From: Dysgonamonadaceae bacterium
GTDB taxonomy: Bacteria > Bacteroidota > Bacteroidia > Bacteroidales > Azobacteroidaceae
DNA: 9,985 nucleotides
NCBI GenBank assembly: GCA_031256015.1
Contig: JAIRRK010000109.1
Coordinates: 1 to 9,985 of the forward strand
Direction: 5' to 3'
In this document: piece by piece, positions 1 to 7,786 of the stretch
How the letters are laid out: each line of letters opens with the position of its first letter
Numbering within the stretch: position 1 is the first letter of the stretch
Translations under genes and position numbers: made by a program
The notes under the pieces: model-generated
Seen by the model: only the letters and a program-made list of their open reading frames with translations
The model's database searches: none
What the model was told of the DNA's origin: nothing

Positions 1-644
1 AAAAGAGCAATCAATTTTCCGGAAGAAACATTTTTCATTTCATCCAATGTATAAGCAACTTGATATTCTTTGGCTTTTAATTCATCCGTCAAATTTCGGT
101 CATCTTCTCTTTTTTCAAAATATTTTCGTCCTCCACCTATGGCTACGGTAAAAGGAACATTCATATAATCGGCGGCAATTTCTTTCGACATGTTTCTGTT
201 TGGTTGATGAGCGATGAAAGATGCCGGCGTTGCATGAGTTAAATTACAACTGACAACAATTCCTGTTGATAAGCCGTTTTCAGCGGCACAATGCAACATC
301 GATTTGATTGGATTTCCTAAGGTATCCATCCCGATTGTGCCATTCGTTGTTTTTTGTCCGCAAGCCAAAGCGGTACCTCCGGCTGCCGAATCCGTTATAT
401 AATCGTTTGCCGAATAAGTTTTGGAAAAACCAATCGCTTGGGATCTTTCCAGATTCAATTTGTTTTTATTGGCTGTTAAACCGGCATACACTTGACTAAC
501 ACCCATCCCGTCACCGATCATAAAAATAACATTTTTAACGACAGGTTTCTTTTCCAAATCCTTTTTGGAACTATTTGTTTCACACTGAACAAAGAGAAAG
601 AGGAAAGCAATGCAACCGCATGCAAATACATTTCGTTTTTTCAT
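1..644 (-). CDS. Alkaline phosphatase family protein, probable lipoprotein (C-terminus beyond window)
   Basis: This is the N-terminal 214 residues of a PhoA-type alkaline phosphatase (Pfam alkaline phosphatase family). The family hydrolyses phosphomonoesters outside the cytoplasm using two Zn ions and one Mg ion. Seen in the translation: a Lys/Arg start (MKKRN), a hydrophobic stretch ending in Cys21 (FLFLFVQC), then a Ser/Lys-rich linker. The metal-ligand segment MIGDGMG follows (Asp45), then the nucleophile motif TDSAAGGTA (Ser86) and the metal-site segment HATPASFIAH. The Cys after a hydrophobic run suggests a lipoprotein anchored on the cell envelope, but Gln at -1 is not a textbook lipobox, so a plain signal peptide is possible. 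The start is the ATG at 642-644, just upstream of the signal sequence. It lies 17 bp after the stop of the upstream ABC gene with no promoter visible between them, so co-transcription is likely. The reading frame is intact to the window edge. The family is sure; the natural substrate is not. Confidence 0.9.
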   Translation of the reverse strand, partial: MKKRNVFACGCIAFLFLFVQCETNSSKKDLEKKPVVKNVIFMIGDGMGVSQVYAGLTANKNKLNLERSQAIGFSKTYSANDYITDSAAGGTALACGQKTTNGTIGMDTLGNPIKSMLHCAAENGLSTGIVVSCNLTHATPASFIAHQPNRNMSKEIAADYMNVPFTVAIGGGRKYFEKREDDRNLTDELKAKEYQVAYTLDEMKNVSSGKLIAL

Positions 645-661
645 TTTTTTGTTAATTAAAT

Positions 662-2113
662 TTATTTTCTTTCTAAACACAATTGTTGTCTGATTGAATT
701 GGAAATCTCATTTATGTAATGAGTTACATAAATAAGTGACTTGTTTTTTTGTTCACAATATTTACTCACCAAAAATAATGCCAATTCTTTATTTGTTTTA
801 TCCAAACCGTGTAAAGGTTCATCCAAAATCAGTAAATCAGGATTTTTTACGAAAGCTCTCAATAGCATCAATAAGCGTTGTTCGCCGAAAGAAATCCTTA
901 AGAACGATTTATTTTTCAAATTTTCCAATTGCACCAATTTAAGCCATTCCAAAGCGATACTCAAATATTCTTTTTTTCGGATTGGGTATATGCCGATGTA
1001 ATCGTAAAATCCCGAAGCAATAACTTCTTGGCAAGAGATGTCTCTCTTGTAATATAAATGAAATTCGGGCGATACAAAACCGATTCGCTTTTTAATATCC
1101 CAAATACTTTCTCCGGAACCTCTTTTTCTTCCGAAAAGGTAGAAATGATTGGCATAAGCCTGAGGATTATCCGCATAAATCAAACTTAACAAGGTCGATT
1201 TTCCGGAGCCATTGGGTCCCGATAAGGCCCATTTTTCTCCTTTTTGTATTTTCCAATCGATGTTTTTTAATATGATTCGATTGTTATATTGAATACAAAC
1301 GTTTTGCATATCCAAAACAGCACCCGAAAAATCTGTATTTTCAGCATAAGGATTGGCTATCCATTGGGTTGAAGCGGAAATTTTTGTCGGAAATAAGGTC
1401 TTTTCCGTTGTTTTTTCACTTTTGTATTCCGACAAAGAAATCGGGTGTCCGATGTTTTTTCCGTATCCGACAGGTAAAATAGTTTCACACCAGTCGGGAA
1501 TATCCGACGGGTCAGCGATTAACAGAATTAACAGCACCCGGAAATTCTCCGATAATTCTTTCAGTAAACGACTAAAAATAATCCGTGATTTTTCGTCCAA
1601 TCCGATAAAGGGATTATCTATAATCAGTACTTCCGGTTTAGATATGAATGCTTGAATTATCAAAAACTTACGTAATTCTCCGCTTGATAGTAAAATGATA
1701 CTTTTCTTCAACATATCTTGTACTTCAAAAAGAGAAATTAATTCATTCACATCCTCTTTTTTGCCGCTTTTCAGAAGAATTTCTTCCACTGAAATCAATT
1801 CATTTTCGGTGGAATGCCATCGTTGCTGATAATAGACGGAACGTACATCGGCCAATCCGTAAATGCCATGAAAGGATAAATGTTTGATTTGTTGATAAGC
1901 AGGTTTATCTTCGCGGAAATGATAAGTGATTTTCCCGGTTTGAAGCGCGTATTCTCCTTTTATGATTTTAGCCAACAGCGTTTTCCCGGAACCGTTAGGG
2001 CCTAAAAAAGCCCAACGTTCTCCTTTTTTGAAAGATAAATTGATCGGGTGTGAAAACTGAAATTCAGTTATACGAGGAACGGCATTCGTAATATCTATGA
2101 GAGAATTTACCAT
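662..2113 (-). CDS. ModF/PhrA-type tandem ABC ATPase
   Basis: A 483-residue cytoplasmic protein with two ABC ATPase domains and no membrane segment. Domain 1 has Walker A GPNGSGKT (38-45), signature LSSGE (142-146) and Walker B ending IIDN (Asn167 where the catalytic Glu is expected); its H-loop region reads LLIADPSDIP with no His. Domain 2 is complete: Walker A GPNGSGKS (299-306), signature ISFGE (407-411), Walker B LLILDEP (Glu432) and H-loop VTHY (His465). The stretch LFGRKRGSGESIWDIKKRIG, and length near 490, match my recollection of E. coli ModF, once called photorepair protein PhrA. E. coli ModF is encoded beside the molybdate regulator modE, but its role is poorly defined, and no molybdate gene is visible here, so the function is uncertain. 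The start is the only ATG near the divergent promoter. The gene is probably co-transcribed with the phosphatase 17 bp downstream. Confidence 0.92.
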   Translation of the reverse strand: MVNSLIDITNAVPRITEFQFSHPINLSFKKGERWAFLGPNGSGKTLLAKIIKGEYALQTGKITYHFREDKPAYQQIKHLSFHGIYGLADVRSVYYQQRWHSTENELISVEEILLKSGKKEDVNELISLFEVQDMLKKSIILLSSGELRKFLIIQAFISKPEVLIIDNPFIGLDEKSRIIFSRLLKELSENFRVLLILLIADPSDIPDWCETILPVGYGKNIGHPISLSEYKSEKTTEKTLFPTKISASTQWIANPYAENTDFSGAVLDMQNVCIQYNNRIILKNIDWKIQKGEKWALSGPNGSGKSTLLSLIYADNPQAYANHFYLFGRKRGSGESIWDIKKRIGFVSPEFHLYYKRDISCQEVIASGFYDYIGIYPIRKKEYLSIALEWLKLVQLENLKNKSFLRISFGEQRLLMLLRAFVKNPDLLILDEPLHGLDKTNKELALFLVSKYCEQKNKSLIYVTHYINEISNSIRQQLCLERK

Positions 2114-2120
2114 TAAATCA

Positions 2121-2150
2121 TTTTAGATGTGCAAACTTACTTTATCTTTG
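2121..2150 (+). promoter_or_regulatory. Promoter of the MalY/PatB-type gene
   Basis: TATCTTTG at 2143-2150 is a perfect TAnnTTTG element, 22 bp before the ATG at 2173. The upstream -33 region (TTTTAG, 2121-2126) is only a weak match. The site almost abuts the opposing minus-strand -7 element at 2132-2139, so the two promoters share DNA. Confidence 0.65.
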
Positions 2151-2162
2151 CAAGAAAAACAA
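2132..2162 (-). promoter_or_regulatory. Promoter of the ABC ATPase-phosphatase operon
   Basis: On the minus strand the -7 element TAAGTTTG lies at 2139-2132 and fits the Bacteroidota consensus TAnnTTTG. A TTG at 2162-2160, with a 20-nt spacer, could serve as the -33 element. The -7 element is 18 bp from the start codon at 2113, which implies a very short leader. This is a consensus match only. Confidence 0.6.
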
Positions 2163-2172
2163 CGATTTAATC

Positions 2173-3342
2173 ATGATTTACGATTTTGACACGGTTATCG
2201 ACAGAAAGGGGAGTGGTGCCATCAAAACCGATGCTCTTCAGGAATTATACGGTCGCTCGGATTTAATCCCTCTATGGATAGCCGATATGGATTTCAAATG
2301 TGGTGATTTCATTTTGGATGCACTGAAAAAACATTGCGATCAAGGTATCTTCGGATACACCAAGGCATTAGACAATTATTTCCAATCCATTCAAAATTGG
2401 GTGAAAGAAGAACATCATTGGACTATCGAAGAGGAATGGTTTTCTTATATTCCGGGTATAGTGAGAGGAATTGCTTTTTGCATCTCTCATTTTACTGACC
2501 CTCAAGATAAAATAATCATACAAACGCCGGTGTATCATCCTTTCCATTTAGTTCCTTTAAGTCAGAGCAGGCAATTGGTTTTTAATCCCTTGATTGAAGA
2601 AAACGGAAACTATAGAATGAATTTGGAAGGATTGAAAGAAACAATCTCCAAAGAAAAATGTAAAATGCTTATTCTATGTAATCCACACAATCCGATAGGA
2701 ATTACTTGGGACAAAAAAACATTGATTGAACTGGCCGAGATTTGCTATGATAATGATATTTTAGTTGTTTCCGATGAAATACATTCCGATTTGGCGGTTT
2801 TCGGAAATAAACACATTCCTTTTGCTTCTGTTTCGGAGAAAGCAAAAGAGAACAGTGTTACTTTCATGGCTCCCAGCAAGACATTTAATATTGCGGGTAT
2901 TTTCAGTTCTTTCTCGATTATTCCCAACAAAAAAATACGCACTCCGTTTTATGAATACCTTTCATCAAGGGAATTGGGCGAGGGAAATGTTTTCTCCTAC
3001 ATAGCTACAGAAGCTGCTTATACATACGGAAAAGAATGGAAAAATCAGATGTTGAAATACATTGAAGCCAATATCCTCTTTGTTGATGACTTTTTAAAGA
3101 AACAGATTCCTCCAATAAAGGCGGTGATTCCTCAGGCTTCTTTTTTAATCTGGTTGGATTGCCGTGAATTAGGCTTGAATCAAAATGAATTAAATTCGCT
3201 TTTTGTCAATAAAGCCAATCTGGCTTTGACCAATGGAGAAATATTCGGAAAAGAAGGAATCGGTTTTATGAGAATGAATATCGGCAGTCCTCGCTCGATT
3301 ATTGAAAAAGCACTGGATAATTTAAAAGAGGCCCTGAGATAA
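2173..3342 (+). CDS. MalY/PatB-type PLP-dependent C-S lyase (probable cystathionine beta-lyase)
   Basis: A 389-residue fold-type I PLP enzyme, full length for the MalY/PatB family (E. coli MalY is about 390). Such enzymes split the C-S bond of cystathionine, or cysteine and related thioethers, giving pyruvate, ammonia and a thiol, in the cytoplasm. Visible active-site elements: the N-terminal PLWIADMDF segment typical of this subfamily; NPHNPIG (170-176), with the Asn that contacts the cofactor ring; SDEIHSDL with Asp201, which pairs with the pyridine nitrogen; SKTFNIAG with Lys236, the Schiff-base lysine; and RMN with Arg367, which binds the substrate carboxylate. The start ATG lies 22 bp after a clear -7 element. 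It is transcribed away from the ABC operon. It is often annotated as an aminotransferase, but IADMDF and SDEIHSDL favour the lyase branch. MalY of E. coli also represses MalT; nothing here suggests that role. The family is sure, the exact substrate inferred. Confidence 0.93.
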   Translation: MIYDFDTVIDRKGSGAIKTDALQELYGRSDLIPLWIADMDFKCGDFILDALKKHCDQGIFGYTKALDNYFQSIQNWVKEEHHWTIEEEWFSYIPGIVRGIAFCISHFTDPQDKIIIQTPVYHPFHLVPLSQSRQLVFNPLIEENGNYRMNLEGLKETISKEKCKMLILCNPHNPIGITWDKKTLIELAEICYDNDILVVSDEIHSDLAVFGNKHIPFASVSEKAKENSVTFMAPSKTFNIAGIFSSFSIIPNKKIRTPFYEYLSSRELGEGNVFSYIATEAAYTYGKEWKNQMLKYIEANILFVDDFLKKQIPPIKAVIPQASFLIWLDCRELGLNQNELNSLFVNKANLALTNGEIFGKEGIGFMRMNIGSPRSIIEKALDNLKEALR

Positions 3343-3409
3343 AATAATTATTTGTTTCGGTAGGTTTGATAATAAATGGAAACAACCATACAATTAAAAA
3401 AAAATATAG

Positions 3410-3438
3410 TTGAATTAATAAAATAAGTATTATCTTTG
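3410..3438 (+). promoter_or_regulatory. purB promoter
   Basis: TATCTTTG at 3431-3438 matches the Bacteroidota -7 consensus, with TTG at 3410-3412 as a -33 element and an 18-nt spacer. Transcription would begin near 3445, giving a leader of about 30 nt before the purB ATG at 3476. This is the best two-part promoter in the window. It probably drives purB and the pseudouridine synthase gene together. Confidence 0.7.
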
Positions 3439-3475
3439 CCCACTCAAAATGGACCATTAGTCTTTCTCTTAATAT

Positions 3476-4822
3476 ATGGAATTGGATACATTAATTGCTA
3501 TTTCTCCCATTGATGGGCGATATCGAGATAAAACCACGTCATTAGCTATCTATTTTTCAGAATTTGCGCTGATCAAATACCGAGTGTTTATCGAAATTGA
3601 ATATTTTATTTCTTTGTGCGAACAACCTCTGCCTCAATTGGAAGAATTAAATTCATCCGAAGTTTTTTCTCGATTAAGGAGCGTTTATGAATCTTTTTCA
3701 TTAGAAGATGCCGAAAATATTAAAAACATCGAGAAAGTAACAAATCACGATGTAAAAGCAGTTGAATATTTCATTAAAGAGAAGTTTAACAGTCTTCATC
3801 TCGAAGCTTATAAAGAATTTATTCATTTCGGATTAACTTCTCAAGATATAAATAATACGGCAATTCCGCTGTCTATCAAAGATGCATTGGAAAACGATTA
3901 CTGTCCGATGTTACAATCTTTAATCGAGACTTTGGAAAAATACAGCGAAGAATGGAAAGAGGTTTCCATGTTGGCAAAAACACATGGACAACCGGCATCT
4001 CCCACTCGTTTAGGAAAAGAAATACAGGTTTTCGTCAGCCGTTTAAAACAACAAGTTAAACTGTTGAAAGAAATACCGATTTCAGCAAAATTCGGTGGAG
4101 CAACCGGCAATTACAACGCCCATCATTTAGCTTATCCGCAAATAGATTGGAAAAAATTCGGAAACCGGTTCGTTCACGCAAAATTAGGATTGGTTAGAGA
4201 AGAATATACGACTCAAATATCGAATTACGATAATTTAGCGGCTTTGTTTGATGCAATGAAACGTATCAACACGATTTTGCTTGATTTGGCTAAAGATTTT
4301 TGGCAATACATTTCAATGGAATATTTCAAACAAAAAATCAAAACAGGAGAAGTAGGTTCTTCGGCAATGCCGCATAAGGTGAATCCCATTGATTTCGAAA
4401 ATGCGGAAGGAAACCTCGGAATGGCCAATGCTGTTTTGGAACATTTATCAGCCAAATTACCGATATCCAGATTGCAACGAGATTTGACCGATTCTACCGT
4501 TTTGAGAAATGTGGGGATTCCTTTTGCTCATATCTCGATTTCATTACAAAGTCTTCAAAAAGGATTAGGCAAATTGCTGTTAAACAAAGAAGCGATAAAC
4601 AACGACTTGGATAATGCATGGCCGGTAATCGCAGAAGGAATACAAACAATTTTAAGGCGAGAAGGTTATCCGAATCCTTATGAGGCTTTGAAAGCTTTGA
4701 CTCGCAAAAATGAACAAATAACAGAAAAATCAATGAATGAATTCATTAATACTCTTGATGTTACTGAAAGTATTAAACAGGAGTTATTGTCAATTACTCC
4801 GAAGAATTATACCGGTTTATAA
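3476..4822 (+). CDS. purB: Adenylosuccinate lyase
   Basis: A 448-residue cytoplasmic lyase of the fumarase/aspartase superfamily, E. coli PurB type (about 456 residues). It releases fumarate from SAICAR in IMP synthesis and from adenylosuccinate in AMP synthesis. The N-terminus IAISPIDGRYRDKT is typical of this subgroup. TSQDINNTA and AKTHGQPASPTRLGKE (His170) are the first two conserved active-site regions. The superfamily signature GSSAMPHKVNPIDFEN carries the flexible-loop catalytic serine (Ser295 or Ser296). All regions are intact and the C-terminus is complete. The start ATG at 3476 places the conserved N-terminus correctly, about 30 nt after the predicted transcription start. Only 35 bp separate its stop from the next gene and no promoter is seen there, so the two are likely one operon. 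Confidence 0.97.
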   Translation: MELDTLIAISPIDGRYRDKTTSLAIYFSEFALIKYRVFIEIEYFISLCEQPLPQLEELNSSEVFSRLRSVYESFSLEDAENIKNIEKVTNHDVKAVEYFIKEKFNSLHLEAYKEFIHFGLTSQDINNTAIPLSIKDALENDYCPMLQSLIETLEKYSEEWKEVSMLAKTHGQPASPTRLGKEIQVFVSRLKQQVKLLKEIPISAKFGGATGNYNAHHLAYPQIDWKKFGNRFVHAKLGLVREEYTTQISNYDNLAALFDAMKRINTILLDLAKDFWQYISMEYFKQKIKTGEVGSSAMPHKVNPIDFENAEGNLGMANAVLEHLSAKLPISRLQRDLTDSTVLRNVGIPFAHISISLQSLQKGLGKLLLNKEAINNDLDNAWPVIAEGIQTILRREGYPNPYEALKALTRKNEQITEKSMNEFINTLDVTESIKQELLSITPKNYTGL

Positions 4823-4857
4823 AAAATAAAGAAAGTAGAAAATTAATTTACTAAACA

Positions 4858-6159
4858 ATGATTACTGACGATTGGAAGTCCGATTCAAATCACGGACAAA
4901 ATGAAAACGAAAATTCTCGGGAGAGAAGATTCCAAAGTTCGAATTATTCAAATTCGGAAAACAAATACAGAGAAAATTACGGAAGACCTGAAAATCGAAC
5001 AAGTTACAACAATTATCAACGCGATGAAAATTATAATCGCCCAACTCGTTCCTTTGGCAATAATCAACAAATTGTGAATGCCAATGATTCCGGTGCCGCA
5101 CGCAAAAGACGACCTCGAGTGGGTGAAACGCCTATGCCTATTCGTAACACCAACAACTATTCCGGTAGAGATAACTACAACAGGGATAGAGAAGGAAGTT
5201 ACAATAATAACAGGGACAATTACAATCGAGGAGGGTATGGTAACCGCGATAATCAATCCAACAGAAGTGGTGGATATAACCGAGACAACCGAGGTTCAGG
5301 ATATTCGCAACATCCTCAGGGAAGAAATAATAATTTCGGACAAAGAAGACCCAATAACAACAGACAAGGAAATTACAATTCCAATGCGAAGTACAGTTTC
5401 CAAAAACAACTGAAATACAGAGAAGAAAACTTCGACCCGAATGAACCTATTCGTTTGAATAAATATTTGGCAAATGCCGGAGTCTGCTCACGTAGAGAAG
5501 CTGATGAGTTTATTAAAGCAGGTGTTGTCAAAGTAAATGGAGAAGTAGCTTCGGAATTGGGTGTAAAAGTAAAACGTGCCGATCAGGTTACTTTCCACGA
5601 CCAACCGATTAAATTGGAACACAAAGTATATGTTTTGCTGAATAAACCTAAAAACTGTGTTACTACGGCAGATGATCCGCAAGAAAGATTTACTGTCATG
5701 GATTTAGTGAAAAATGCGTGTCATGAGCGGATATTCCCGGTCGGACGATTGGATAGAAATACAACAGGTGTTATTTTGTTAACTAACGACGGAGATTTGG
5801 CCTCCAAATTGACTCATCCTAAATTTTTGAAGAAGAAAATCTATCATGTGTGGCTAAATAAAGAGGTGAGTATCGCCGATATGCAAAAATTAGCTGACGG
5901 AATTGAACTCGAAGACGGAGAAATCCATGCCGACGCCATCAGTTATGTCGGTGAAGATTCAAAAGATCAAGTCGGAATCGAAATCCATTCCGGAAGAAAC
6001 AGAATCGTTCGCAGAATGTTCGAAACGTTAGGTTACCATATAATTAAATTGGATAGAGTTTATTTTGCCGGACTTACTAAAAAGAACCTGAAAAGAGGAC
6101 AATGGCGATTCTTAAGCGAAAAAGAAGTTTCCATGCTCCGAATGGGTGCATTTGAATAA
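4858..6159 (+). CDS. rRNA pseudouridine synthase (RsuA/RluB family) with long disordered N-terminal extension
   Basis: A 433-residue protein; family members usually have about 230-300. Residues 1 to about 190 are low complexity, rich in Asn, Arg, Gly, Tyr, Ser and Asp, with repeated YNRD/YNN/RGG-like units and a basic patch RKRRPR. The enzyme follows: an S4 RNA-binding domain from about residue 198 (RLNKYLANAGVCSRREADEFI), then the RsuA/RluB catalytic domain with GRLDRNTTG, where Asp299 is the catalytic aspartate, and the late motif GRNRIVRRMFETLG. The enzyme converts a specific rRNA uridine to pseudouridine. GRNR-VRRMFE resembles 23S-specific RluB at least as much as 16S-specific RsuA, but the target cannot be read from the sequence. 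The extension is in frame from the ATG at 4858, 35 bp after purB. A later start would not explain why the whole upstream frame is open and strongly biased in composition. It is probably co-transcribed with purB. Confidence 0.93.
   Translation: MITDDWKSDSNHGQNENENSRERRFQSSNYSNSENKYRENYGRPENRTSYNNYQRDENYNRPTRSFGNNQQIVNANDSGAARKRRPRVGETPMPIRNTNNYSGRDNYNRDREGSYNNNRDNYNRGGYGNRDNQSNRSGGYNRDNRGSGYSQHPQGRNNNFGQRRPNNNRQGNYNSNAKYSFQKQLKYREENFDPNEPIRLNKYLANAGVCSRREADEFIKAGVVKVNGEVASELGVKVKRADQVTFHDQPIKLEHKVYVLLNKPKNCVTTADDPQERFTVMDLVKNACHERIFPVGRLDRNTTGVILLTNDGDLASKLTHPKFLKKKIYHVWLNKEVSIADMQKLADGIELEDGEIHADAISYVGEDSKDQVGIEIHSGRNRIVRRMFETLGYHIIKLDRVYFAGLTKKNLKRGQWRFLSEKEVSMLRMGAFE
5161..5304 (+). repeat. 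Degenerate Tyr-Asn-Arg-Asp repeat tract coding for a disordered segment
   Basis: Codons for residues 102-149 of the pseudouridine synthase encode loosely repeated units of the form Y-N-(R/N)-(D/N), for example DNYNRDREG, NRDNYNRGG, NRDNQSN and GGYNRDNRG. Tyr recurs every 5-13 residues between Arg, Asn and Gly. At DNA level the tract shows repeated aac/aat, agg/cga and tac/tat codons without exact tandem copies, so it is a protein-level repeat rather than a recent slippage product. Confidence 0.7.
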
Positions 6160-6183
6160 GTTGTGCAAGTGAAAAAAAACAGG

Positions 6184-6227
6184 AAGGAATGAAAAAAGAC
6201 ATAAATAAATAATTTTCATTCCTTTTG
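6184..6227 (+). terminator. Inverted repeat, probable terminator between the pseudouridine synthase gene and asnS
   Basis: AAGGAATGAAAA (6184-6195) and TTTTCATTCCTT (6213-6224) are perfect 12-bp complements around a 17-nt AT-rich loop. Two further G-U pairs and a short T run follow at the 3' foot. It starts 25 bp after the stop at 6159. The stem is AT-rich and the loop long, so termination may be partial; it could also act as a processing or stability hairpin. Confidence 0.55.
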
Positions 6228-6250
6228 TCTATCCGATAGAAACAAGGAAA

Positions 6251-6258
6251 AATCTTTG
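6251..6258 (+). promoter_or_regulatory. Candidate asnS promoter -7 element
   Basis: AATCTTTG differs from TAnnTTTG at the first base only. A TTTG at 6224-6227 could be the -33 element, but the 23-nt spacer is longer than at the other promoters here. If used, transcription would begin near 6265, downstream of the ATG at 6259, which favours the ATG at 6283 as the asnS start. Confidence 0.4.
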
Positions 6259-6282
6259 ATGATAAAAATAAACTCTAAGCAG

Positions 6283-7722
6283 ATGAAAAGAACAAAAATA
6301 ATAGACATATTAAAAAGCAACGAACTCAATAAAGAAATTTGTGCAAAAGGATGGGTAAAAACCCGGAGAGGAAATAATTATGTGACGTTTATCGCATTGA
6401 ACGACGGTTCAACCATTCATAATTTGCAAATTGTGGTTGATATGAATCGATTCGATGAAAGTCTGATTCGTCGGGCAACAACCGGAGCCTCGATGTCGGT
6501 TACAGGAAAACTGACTCCTTCGCAAGGAAGCGGCCAGAATGTGGAATTGGCAGCCGAATCAATTGAAATTCTGGGAGATTGTAATCCGGATGAATATCCT
6601 CTTCAACCCAAAAAACACTCGTTGGAGTTTTTGAGGGAAATCGCTCATTTACGGTTTCGTACCAATCTGTTTGGCGCAATCACCCGCATCCGTCATGCCA
6701 TGATTTTTTCCATACACGACTTCTTTACATCCAAAGGTTTCGTGAATATTCATACGCCTATCATTACTGCCTCCGATGCGGAAGGAGCCGGTGAAATGTT
6801 TCAGGTTACTACCTTGTCGATGGATAATCCCCCGCGGACGGAAGATAAAAAGATTGATTACAGCGAAGATTTCTTCGGAAAAGCAACGAATCTGACCGTT
6901 TCCGGGCAATTGGAAGGCGAATTGGCAGCCATGGCCATGTCGGATATTTATACTTTCGGGCCTACTTTCCGGGCGGAAAACTCCAATACTTCGCGTCACT
7001 TGGCCGAATTTTGGATGATTGAACCCGAAATGGCTTTCTACGATTTGAACGATAATATGGACTTGGCCGAGGAATTTCTGAAACATCTGATTCGTTACGC
7101 ATTGGATAACTGCATGGACGATTTGAAGTTCTTAAGTCAACGCTTAACCGACGAAGAGAAAAATAAAAAAGCAGACGAACGCAGCATGGAACTAATCGAA
7201 AAACTTCGGTTTGTTTCGGATAACGAATTTGTCAGACTAACCTATACGGAAGCCATCGAAATATTGCGCGATTCCAAACCCAATAAGAAAGGTCAATTTA
7301 AATATCCGGTTACAGGATACGGCTCTGACCTGCAAAGCGAACATGAACGTTATTTAGTTGAAAAACATTTCAAAAAACCGGTTATTTTAACCGATTATCC
7401 GAAAGAAATCAAAGCATTCTACATGAAAATGAACGAAGACAATAAAACGGTTCGTGCGATGGATGTGTTATTTCCTCAAATCGGAGAAATTATAGGCGGG
7501 TCGCAACGGGAAGAAAACTACGATAAACTGGTTGCCCGCATGAAAGAAATGAATATTCCGAAAGAAGATATGTGGTGGTATTTAGATACCCGTCGTTTCG
7601 GATCCGTGCCTCACAGCGGTTTCGGATTAGGCTTCGAACGTTTGTTGCTGTTCGTTACGGGTATGGGAAATATCCGCGATGTAATTCCTTTCCCGAGAAC
7701 ACCGAAAAATGCCGAATTTTAA
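6283..7722 (+). CDS. asnS: Asparaginyl-tRNA synthetase
   Basis: A class IIb aminoacyl-tRNA synthetase that charges tRNA-Asn with asparagine using ATP, in the cytoplasm. The N-terminal OB-fold anticodon-binding domain (about residues 14-100, KGWVKTRRG and FIALNDGS) precedes the catalytic domain. Motif 2 is [21 protein letters not shown] (Arg230 in FRAE) and motif 3 is [12 protein letters not shown] (Arg453). The FRAENSNT and [11 protein letters not shown] stretches are typical of AsnRS rather than AspRS. The frame is open upstream to a TTG at 6256 and an ATG at 6259, giving up to 488 residues. I chose the ATG at 6283 ([10 protein letters not shown], 479 residues) because the RTKI segment sits near the N-terminus in the Bacteroides enzymes I recall, and because a candidate -7 element covers 6251-6258. 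E. coli AsnS has 466 residues; this one carries a modest internal insertion. Intact. Confidence 0.96.
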   Translation: MKRTKIIDILKSNELNKEICAKGWVKTRRGNNYVTFIALNDGSTIHNLQIVVDMNRFDESLIRRATTGASMSVTGKLTPSQGSGQNVELAAESIEILGDCNPDEYPLQPKKHSLEFLREIAHLRFRTNLFGAITRIRHAMIFSIHDFFTSKGFVNIHTPIITASDAEGAGEMFQVTTLSMDNPPRTEDKKIDYSEDFFGKATNLTVSGQLEGELAAMAMSDIYTFGPTFRAENSNTSRHLAEFWMIEPEMAFYDLNDNMDLAEEFLKHLIRYALDNCMDDLKFLSQRLTDEEKNKKADERSMELIEKLRFVSDNEFVRLTYTEAIEILRDSKPNKKGQFKYPVTGYGSDLQSEHERYLVEKHFKKPVILTDYPKEIKAFYMKMNEDNKTVRAMDVLFPQIGEIIGGSQREENYDKLVARMKEMNIPKEDMWWYLDTRRFGSVPHSGFGLGFERLLLFVTGMGNIRDVIPFPRTPKNAEF

Positions 7723-7743
7723 CGACATTGTCTAACGTTAATC

Positions 7744-7757
7744 CGTCCGACCGGACG
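7744..7757. other. Short GC-rich hairpin after asnS
   Basis: CGTCCG (7744-7749) and CGGACG (7752-7757) are complementary around AC. With the inner pair open, it folds as a 5-bp stem with a 4-nt loop. It sits 21 bp after the asnS stop, with no T run behind it. It may help protect the asnS mRNA end; the evidence is weak. Confidence 0.3.
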
Positions 7758-7786
7758 TCAGTAAGACGCAACAGACAGGATGAATC

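Noticed and set aside
2173..3342. Biosynthetic aminotransferase (for example histidinol-phosphate type)
   Set aside because: The IADMDF and SDEIHSDL motifs and the overall length fit the MalY/PatB C-S lyase branch of the same fold better.
3352..3385. Inverted repeat TTGTTTC/GAAACAA after the MalY/PatB-type gene as a terminator
   Set aside because: Only 7 AT-rich base pairs, with a 20-nt loop and no T run afterwards; too weak to call.
3449..3460. Three-codon ORF (ATG GAC CAT TAG) in the purB leader
   Set aside because: It lies downstream of the predicted transcription start and could be translated, but no ribosome-binding signal or attenuator structure supports it; chance is the simplest explanation.
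4948..5413. Overlapping open frames of about 100 codons on both strands across the low-complexity 5' part of the pseudouridine synthase gene
   Set aside because: The biased codon composition of the real gene suppresses stop codons in other frames. The alternative translations are Ile/Val/Thr-rich shadows without domain features.
6649..7086. 145-codon minus-strand frame inside asnS
   Set aside because: It lies fully antisense to conserved synthetase motifs, has no promoter-like element I could find, and its translation shows no recognisable domain.
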